DNA from: Streptomyces resistomycificus
GTDB lineage: Bacteria; Actinomycetota; Actinomycetes; Streptomycetales; Streptomycetaceae
Direction: 5' to 3'
DNA length: 64,000 nt
Assembly (NCBI RefSeq): GCF_001514265.1
Contig: NZ_KQ948989.1
Location: 1,020,367 to 1,084,366 of the forward strand
A program made the position numbers and the translations under genes. Below, piece after piece: positions 58,637-64,000 of the stretch. Position 1 is the stretch's first letter; each line of letters opens with the position of its first letter. The notes under the pieces are model-generated. The model had not been told where the DNA came from, made no database searches, and was given only the letters and a program-made list of their open reading frames with translations.

Positions 58637-60513
58637 GCGGCCGGATACCGCTGCGCAAGCGCCTGCTGGTCCGGCTGCTGATCGCCGCCGGCCTCATCGC
58701 CGTGTGCTCGGTGGCGGCGACCGCCTGGCTGGCCGTCGAGACCACCACCCGCGCCCTGCGGGAGGAACAGGGACAGGTCCTCGCCGACGACATGGACGTC
58801 CTCGCGCGGCTCAGCGGCTACGCGGCGACCCATTCCGACTGGAAGGGAGTGGAGCGGACCGTACGGGAACTGTCCGCGAGGACCGGGCGGCGCGTCGCGC
58901 TCACCACCCCCGACCGCACGACCATCGCCGACTCGGCGCCACGCGGAACCTCCCTGCCGCTCAGCGCCGCCGCCACCGTCGACCCCCTGCGCACCGACAC
59001 CTACAGCGAGCGCGGCGCCCAGCTCGGCGGCACGGACCCGCGGGTCGTGGGCCCCTACCGGCTCACGGCCGCGGAACGCGCGAAGCTCGACACGCTGGCC
59101 CGGACACGAAAGAACTGCTTCGCCCGCTACGGCATCGACACGAGCCTCACCCGCATGCCGAGCGGCCGCCCGGTCCTCACCCCGGCGGACGGCGCCGCCG
59201 ACCCAACCTACGTGCCCGAAGGATGCGCCGACGGCCGGCTAGGCACGCCGACGCCCACGGAGGACAAGGCGCTCGAAGCACTCCAGGAGCAGGCCGGTGG
59301 CTGTCTGACCCGGGTCGGCCTGCCGGAGGACATACCGCTGGCCCTGGGCGTCGACCTCACCGGTGTGTCCTCGCGGGCCCCGGCCCTCGGGCCCGGGTTC
59401 GCCAAGTCGGGGGACGGCAAGGCCTGGCGGGCGGCCCGGGAGTGCCTGGAGGACGCCCGCCGCGCCCAGCTCGACCCGTACGTCGCGCCCGCCGCCGAGC
59501 TGTTCCTGGGGGACGGTGGCGACACCCCCGCCGTGCGCTTCGACATGTCACCGGCCAACAAGGCCAAGGTCGTCGGCGCCGCCGGGCTCGTCCTCGCCGT
59601 CACCGTCGCCGTGACCGCCGTGGTCGCCACCCGGCTCGTGCGGCCGCTGCGCGCGCTGACCGCGGCGGCCCAGCAGCCGCCCGACCGGCATGTCCGGGTC
59701 CCCGTCACCACCCGGGACGAGACCGGTATCCTCGCCGCGGCCTTCAACGAGCTGACCGAGCGCCGTGAACGCCTGGAGGCCCAGCGCAAGGCGATGGTCA
59801 GCGACATCGCGCACGAACTGCGCAGCCCGCTCACCAACATCCGCGGCTGGCTGGAGGTCACCCGCGACGGAGTCGTGGAGCCCGACCCGGCGCTGCTCGC
59901 CTCACTGCACGACGAGGCCCTCGTGCTGCAGCGTGTCATCGACGACCTGCGCGACCTCGCCGACGCCGACGCCGGCACCCTGCGCCTGCACCCGGAGCCG
60001 GTGCGCTGCGACGAACTCCTCGACCAGGTAGCCGCGGCCCACCGCGTCGCGGCCGACGCCGCCGGGGTCACCCTGCGCACCGCCCTCGAGGGCACGCCGT
60101 GGCTGGACGCCGACCCGGTGCGGATGCGGCAGGCGCTGGGCAACCTGGTCTCCAACGCCCTGCGCCACACACCCGCGGACGGCACCGTCACGCTGGCGGC
60201 GCGCCGCGACGGCGACGACGTGTTGCTGGAGGTCACCGACACCGGCGCCGGTATCGCGCCGGACGACCTGCCGCACGTCTTCGACCGTTTCTGGCGCGCG
60301 GAGAAGTCCCGCAGCCGCCGCACCGGTGGCAGCGGTCTCGGCCTGCCGATCGTCCGTCACCTGGTCGTGGCGCACGGCGGAACGGCGGACGCCACGAGCG
60401 AACCCGGCGCCGGCAGCGTCTTCACCCTGCGACTGCCCCAGCCGACGCGGCAGGACGACCCGCCCGGCCGGGCAAGCGCCCAGGGCGCCGAAGCCGGACA
60501 GGGGACGGCCTGA
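58633..60513 (+). CDS. Membrane sensor histidine kinase with Cys-bearing extracellular domain
   Basis: 626 residues. Membrane helices at about 12-33 and 318-338 flank an extracellular sensor of about 285 residues with Cys162, Cys198, Cys224 and Cys271, likely two disulfides. HAMP-like linker (VVATRLVRPLRALTAAAQ) follows. H-box MVSDIAHELRSPLTNI with His394. HATPase N-box NLVSNALRH, DTGAGI, GGSGLGLPI. Co-translated with the response regulator. Context next to an L,D-transpeptidase suggests envelope stress sensing; that is inference. Confidence 0.94.
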   Translation: MSGRIPLRKRLLVRLLIAAGLIAVCSVAATAWLAVETTTRALREEQGQVLADDMDVLARLSGYAATHSDWKGVERTVRELSARTGRRVALTTPDRTTIADSAPRGTSLPLSAAATVDPLRTDTYSERGAQLGGTDPRVVGPYRLTAAERAKLDTLARTRKNCFARYGIDTSLTRMPSGRPVLTPADGAADPTYVPEGCADGRLGTPTPTEDKALEALQEQAGGCLTRVGLPEDIPLALGVDLTGVSSRAPALGPGFAKSGDGKAWRAARECLEDARRAQLDPYVAPAAELFLGDGGDTPAVRFDMSPANKAKVVGAAGLVLAVTVAVTAVVATRLVRPLRALTAAAQQPPDRHVRVPVTTRDETGILAAAFNELTERRERLEAQRKAMVSDIAHELRSPLTNIRGWLEVTRDGVVEPDPALLASLHDEALVLQRVIDDLRDLADADAGTLRLHPEPVRCDELLDQVAAAHRVAADAAGVTLRTALEGTPWLDADPVRMRQALGNLVSNALRHTPADGTVTLAARRDGDDVLLEVTDTGAGIAPDDLPHVFDRFWRAEKSRSRRTGGSGLGLPIVRHLVVAHGGTADATSEPGAGSVFTLRLPQPTRQDDPPGRASAQGAEAGQGTA

Positions 60514-60624
60514 CGTCCGAGGGACGGACCTCGGGGCGCTGTCGGGGAGGCGCGGCACGCGGTGAACAGGCAGGGGATTTCCTGGGGTCCAGCGCGCCGC
60601 GCCCGCCGCCGGCGCGGCCCGGGG

Positions 60625-60876
60625 TCACCCGGACTTCCTCCGGGAGCCCGCGCGCCGCCTCAGCGAACGGCGTTCGTTCTCGCTCGTGCCGCCCCAGACG
60701 CCCAGAGTCTGCCCGGTGTCCAACGCCCACTGCAGGCACGGCTCCTGCACCGGGCAGCGCCGGCAGACGGCCTTCGCCTGCTCCTGCTGCACCAGCGCCG
60801 GTCCGGTGCTGCCGATCGGGAAGAAGAGGTCGGGGTCCTCTTGGCGGCACGCGGCGTGGTCTCGCCAGCTGTCCAT
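60625..60876 (-). CDS. WhiB-like (Wbl) Fe-S transcriptional regulator
   Basis: 83 residues. Four cluster Cys: Cys10 (DHAACRQ), Cys38, Cys41 and Cys47 (AVCRRCPVQEPC). GVWGGT turn at 59-64 followed by a basic tail (ERRSLRRRAGSRRKSG) that contacts DNA. [4Fe-4S] proteins that bind the primary sigma factor and respond to NO and redox, controlling development and antibiotic resistance. Size and motif fit the small WblE/WhiB1-like class; the paralogue cannot be named. ATG start with AGGTGA upstream. Confidence 0.95.
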   Translation of the reverse strand: MDSWRDHAACRQEDPDLFFPIGSTGPALVQQEQAKAVCRRCPVQEPCLQWALDTGQTLGVWGGTSENERRSLRRRAGSRRKSG

Positions 60877-61005
60877 GAAAAGTCACCTGCGATCGAAAGT
60901 CGTGTGCCCTCGGGAATTCCTTACTCGCTTCCGGGTCACCTGTCCACGCATGGATGAAACAACCGAGTCCTGTGGGACCCCGATCGGACGGCCGGCGCGG
61001 CTCGT

Positions 61006-62226
61006 TCACTGCTCCCGCAGACCCCACGGGGAGCCGTACGCGGTGAGCAGGTCGAGGAAGGGGCCGGCCGGGAAGGCCTCCGGGCCCAGGACGCCAACGC
61101 CGGACCAGACGCCGCCGGCGAGGAGTTCGAGGGCGACCACCGGGTTCACGGCGGTCTGCCACACCACGGCCTGACAGCCGTACTCGGTCATCGACCACTG
61201 GTTGTCGACCACGTGGTACAGGTACACCTCCCGCGGCGCCCCGTCCTTGACGCCCCGCACCCAGGTGCCCGCACAGGTCTTGCCGTGCATCCGCTCGCCC
61301 AGCGTCGCCGGATCCGGAAGACACGCGGCGACGACGTCCCGTGGCGAGACGGCGACCGGACCGTCGACGCCCGGTACGGTCACCGGCTCCGTGCGGTCCA
61401 GTCCCAGCAGGTGCAGCGTCCTGAGGGTCTCGACGAACTCCCGGCCCAGGCCGTACTTGAAGGTCACGCGGCGTGCTCCGACCCAACGCGGTACGAGCAG
61501 CACCTCCTCGTGCTCCACGTTCACGCACTCGACCGGCCCGATGCCCTCGGGAAAGTCGAACACCTCGGGCTCGCTGAACGGCTCGGTGGTGAACCACCCC
61601 TTGTCGGCCTCGTAGACGACCGGCGGGTTGAGGCACTCCTCGATGGTGGTCCAGATGCTGAAGGACGGCGCGAAGTCGTAACCGTCGACCGTCAGGTTCG
61701 CGCCGTCGCGAACGCCGATCTCCTCGATCTCGTCGAAGAGTTCGTCGGCCGCGTACCGGGCGAAGACGTCCGACAGACCCGGCTCCACCCCCATGCCGAC
61801 GAGCGCCAGCACACCCGCCTTCTCCCACTCCTCTGCCTGCGCGAACTGCTCGTCGCCGAGCTTCACCCCGCACTCCTCGTACGGCCGTTCGGGATGCGGC
61901 CGGGACAGTGACATCGCCATGTCCAGGTAGGTGGCGCCGGCGGTGCGTGCCGCACGGAAGAGCGGCATCACGAAGCGCGGGTCGGTGGCGTTGAGGAGGA
62001 CGTCACAGCCGTGGCGCTCCAGCAGCGCCGCGACCGCCGCCTCGTCCCCGGCGTCGACCCGCTCGGCCCGGAACCGGCCGCCGCCGTCGCCGAGGGCCGC
62101 GACGGCCGCCTCGGCCCGGGCCGGGTCGTAGTCGGCGACCACCATCGCGTCGAAGAACGGCCGTCTGGCCGCGATCCGGGTGACGGCGGTGCCCACACCG
62201 CCGGCTCCCACGAGCAGTACACGCAT
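61006..62226 (-). CDS. Saccharopine-dehydrogenase-like oxidoreductase
   Basis: 406 residues. Rossmann start MRVLLVGAGGVGTAVTRIAAR, then CDVLLNATDPRFVMPLFRAA and the LYS9-type centre VGMGVEPGLSDVFARYAADELFDEIEEIGVRDGANL. C-terminal half: FTTEPFSEPEVFDFPEGIGPVE and DNQWSMTEYGCQAVVWQTAVNP. The family reduces or cleaves imino-linked amino acids such as saccharopine or carboxynorspermidine; here no partner gene fixes the substrate. ATG with GGGAG upstream. Divergent from a TetR gene. Confidence 0.9.
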   Translation of the reverse strand: MRVLLVGAGGVGTAVTRIAARRPFFDAMVVADYDPARAEAAVAALGDGGGRFRAERVDAGDEAAVAALLERHGCDVLLNATDPRFVMPLFRAARTAGATYLDMAMSLSRPHPERPYEECGVKLGDEQFAQAEEWEKAGVLALVGMGVEPGLSDVFARYAADELFDEIEEIGVRDGANLTVDGYDFAPSFSIWTTIEECLNPPVVYEADKGWFTTEPFSEPEVFDFPEGIGPVECVNVEHEEVLLVPRWVGARRVTFKYGLGREFVETLRTLHLLGLDRTEPVTVPGVDGPVAVSPRDVVAACLPDPATLGERMHGKTCAGTWVRGVKDGAPREVYLYHVVDNQWSMTEYGCQAVVWQTAVNPVVALELLAGGVWSGVGVLGPEAFPAGPFLDLLTAYGSPWGLREQ

Positions 62227-62333
62227 GACAAGCACTCCCTGACGTTCGAAGGTCGCAGCTGTTCGGGGCCCCTGCGGCCGATACAACGCCCCGCCGTCAC
62301 GTAAGGTCAATGGCGTTGGCATAAGGAGGCGGC

Positions 62334-63038
62334 GTGCCCAAACCAGTGGTCCCCGAGGAGAAGCGGCGCCGGCGCAGGCCCACCAGGAGCGGCACCGTGC
62401 TGTCCGAGCGGCTCATCGTGGAGACCGCGCTGCGCATGCTGCGCGAGCACGGCAGCGCGGGGCTGACGGCCCGCCGTCTCGGCCTCGCCCTGGACGCCGA
62501 CCCGTCCACGCTCTACCGGTACTTCCGCGGCATGGACGAGCTGACGCTCGCCATCGGTGACGCCCTGATCGGCCAGGCGCTGCGGGGCTGGCGGCCGACG
62601 GGGGAGTGGCGGGCGGACCTGCGCACCGTCGGACTGCGCGTCCACGCCGAGTACGTCGCCCATCCGCAGGCCGCCCTGCTGACCACCAGCCGGGTCACCG
62701 GCCGGGCGAACGAACTCGCCGCCGACGAGGCCGTCCTGGACATCCTGCGCACGGCCGGGTTCCCCCTGCCGGACACCGTGCGCGTCTACCACGCCTTCAT
62801 CGACCAGACCCTGGCCTTCGCCGCCCTCGACGCCGCCTCGCTCGCCCTGCCGAGCGACTCGCTGCACGCCGACGAGCACATGTGGCGCTCGACGTACGCC
62901 CGCCTGCCACGCGCCACCCACCCCCGCATCGCCGAGGCGGCACCCCTACTCGCCGCCCGCATGGTCACCAGCGCCTACCCGACGGCCCTGGAGATGCTTC
63001 TGGACAGCGCCGAGGCGCAGCTCGCGGCGATCCGCTAG
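62334..63038 (+). CDS. TetR/AcrR-family transcriptional regulator
   Basis: 234 residues from GTG with AGGAGG 4-5 bases upstream. Basic lead (EEKRRRRRPTRSG) then helix-turn-helix ERLIVETALRMLREHGSAGLTARRLGLALDADPSTLYRYFRGMDEL. TetR_C-type ligand domain follows. It is divergent from the saccharopine-dehydrogenase-like gene, its most likely target, and ends 3 bases before the convergent LysR stop. Confidence 0.92.
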   Translation: MPKPVVPEEKRRRRRPTRSGTVLSERLIVETALRMLREHGSAGLTARRLGLALDADPSTLYRYFRGMDELTLAIGDALIGQALRGWRPTGEWRADLRTVGLRVHAEYVAHPQAALLTTSRVTGRANELAADEAVLDILRTAGFPLPDTVRVYHAFIDQTLAFAALDAASLALPSDSLHADEHMWRSTYARLPRATHPRIAEAAPLLAARMVTSAYPTALEMLLDSAEAQLAAIR

Positions 63039-63041
63039 CCG

Positions 63042-63944
63042 CTAGTCGCGCAGCGCCTCCGCGGCGGCCGCCACCACCGCGGTGGCCACGGAGGCCAGCG
63101 CAGGGGAGTCCAGCTTCCACTGCTGCCAGTACAGCGGTACGTCGACGGTGTGCTCCGGGGCCAGCGGGACCAGGTGGCCCGCGCGCAGCAGTGGGACCGC
63201 CTGCACCTCCGGCACCAGGCCCCACCCGAGACCGGCCGCGACGGCCTCGACGAATCCTTCCGAGGTGGGCAGGGAGTGCCGTACCGAACTCGCCGCGCCG
63301 GTGCCGCCCCGCAGCCGCCGGACGAACGCGTCCTGGAGTTCGTCGCTGCGGTCGAAGGTCAGTACCGGCGCGCGGGTGAGAGCGTCGCGCAGTGCCCCGC
63401 CGAGATGCCTCTCCGCGAACCCGGGGCTCGCCGCCGCGACGTACCGCATCCGTCCCAGCGGCCGCACCGAACAGCCCGCCACGGCGTCCGGCGACGAGGT
63501 CACCGCGGCCATCACCAGACCCTCCCGCAGCAGCTCCGCCGTACGGGTCTCGTCCTCGCGGCGCAGTTCGAAGCAGAGCTGCGGCTCCTGCGGCACCCGC
63601 GTGAGCGCCCCCAGGAACCACGTCGACAGGGAGTCCGCGTTCACCGCGACGGACACCCGGGTCGGCTCGCCGTCACCGCGCAGGCCGAGCTCCGCCCGGG
63701 CGTCCCGCTCCAGCCGGGCCAGCTGCCGGGCGAACCGCACGACGACCTCGCCGGACTCCGTCGGCCGCACCGGCTTCGTACGCACCAGCAGCACCCGGCC
63801 GGTGCGCTGCTCCAGTGCCTTCACCCGCTGACTGACCGCCGACGGCGTCAGGTGGAGGGCGGCGGCCGCCGCGTCGAAGGTGCCCTCGTCGACCACCGCG
63901 AGCAGCGTCCGGACCTGATCCAGCGGAAGTTCGGTCATCATCAC
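63042..63944 (-). CDS. LysR-family regulator, ArgP/LysG (IciA) type
   Basis: 300 residues from the first of three ATGs (63944, 63941, 63938; MMMTELPLDQVR). The LysG/ArgP helix-turn-helix is DEGTFDAAAAALHLTPSAVSQRVKALEQRTGRVLLVR at about 17-52. Effector domain: RVSVAVNADSLSTWFLGAL. ArgP/LysG proteins activate amino-acid exporters of the LysE type, responding to lysine, arginine or histidine. The divergent target should lie right after base 64000; it is not in the window. A strong inverted repeat starts 2 bases upstream of the first ATG, favouring a later start. Confidence 0.93.
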   Translation of the reverse strand: MMMTELPLDQVRTLLAVVDEGTFDAAAAALHLTPSAVSQRVKALEQRTGRVLLVRTKPVRPTESGEVVVRFARQLARLERDARAELGLRGDGEPTRVSVAVNADSLSTWFLGALTRVPQEPQLCFELRREDETRTAELLREGLVMAAVTSSPDAVAGCSVRPLGRMRYVAAASPGFAERHLGGALRDALTRAPVLTFDRSDELQDAFVRRLRGGTGAASSVRHSLPTSEGFVEAVAAGLGWGLVPEVQAVPLLRAGHLVPLAPEHTVDVPLYWQQWKLDSPALASVATAVVAAAAEALRD

Positions 63945-63945
63945 G

Positions 63946-63977
63946 ACAGCTAATGATAGGTAAGAATCTTTAGCTGT
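63946..63977. promoter_or_regulatory. LysG/ArgP operator candidate
   Basis: ACAGCTAA (63946-63953) and TTAGCTGT (63970-63977) are an exact inverted repeat around 16 A/T-rich bases, immediately upstream of the LysR gene. The spacing and A/T-rich centre fit a LysR regulatory site controlling a divergent gene beyond the window. Confidence 0.65.
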
Positions 63978-64000
63978 ACACCAGGTGATCGCTTCTCTAG

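Noticed and set aside
57940..60513. Apparent 857-residue fusion running through the response regulator and histidine kinase
   Set aside because: The first 230 codons are an out-of-frame reading of the response regulator. The kinase starts at the ATG at 58633, overlapping the regulator stop.

Overview
The window reads as chromosome from a Streptomyces or a very close relative. It is strongly G+C-rich with G/C-ending codons. GTG and TTG starts are common. It carries families typical of the genus: an SsgA-like sporulation protein, a WhiB-like Fe-S protein, a SigB/SigF-type sigma factor, a streptophobe-type membrane protein, a large LuxR-type ATPase regulator, the melC1-melC2 melanin operon, and a PopR-like regulator beside a second clpP pair. 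No tRNA, rRNA, CRISPR array, integrase or insertion sequence was recognised. The many small regulators, redox enzymes and decayed genes fit a chromosome-arm or accessory region; that placement is inference.

Layout. 0-4.5 kb: carotenoid oxygenase (cut by the window edge), a LysR regulator divergent from an aldo/keto reductase, and small proteins. 4.5-11 kb: an FHA-FHA-ABC transporter, an SH3-like protein and a Ser/Thr kinase in one operon, then a divergent pair of membrane proteins. 11-14.7 kb: stress block with an anti-sigma-type ATPase, a sigma factor, PopR-like regulator, clpP4 and clpP3. 14.8-19.9 kb: epoxide hydrolase, glyoxalase-fold proteins, SGNH lipoprotein, RNase HI, SRPBCC protein. 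19.9-25.6 kb: tyrosinase operon, flavin monooxygenase, covalent-FAD oxidase, aldo/keto reductase. 25.6-33 kb: small Streptomyces proteins, SsgA-like protein, F420-type oxidoreductase, serine hydrolase, membrane pseudokinase. 33-38.6 kb: dehydratase, a TPR/polyprenyl synthase pair, AIM24 protein, serine hydrolase. 38.6-41.3 kb: two glycosidase relics and an SGNH lipoprotein. 41.1-47.8 kb: the large LuxR regulator and a redox signalling operon (receiver-thioredoxin-reductase fusion, cNMP histidine kinase, UBP zinc finger). 47.9-55 kb: universal stress protein, DUF4032, metallo-hydrolase, acyltransferase relic, AlkB, TetR plus flavin dehydrogenase. 55-64 kb: M1 peptidase, L,D-transpeptidase, two-component system, Wbl protein, saccharopine-dehydrogenase-like enzyme, TetR, and a LysG/ArgP-type regulator.

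The main systems visible are: (1) an accessory Clp protease regulon, with a PopR-like activator, a TCTGCC-N3-GGCAGA box upstream of clpP3-clpP4, and a ClpP4 lacking the catalytic His; (2) a phospho-signalling export operon linking a kinase to a double-FHA ABC exporter; (3) a three-gene redox sensing operon with end-overlapping genes, the best candidate for an under-described system; (4) a cell-envelope two-component system next to an L,D-transpeptidase lipoprotein. Gene starts were chosen from ribosome-binding sites and family length; doubtful ones are flagged.
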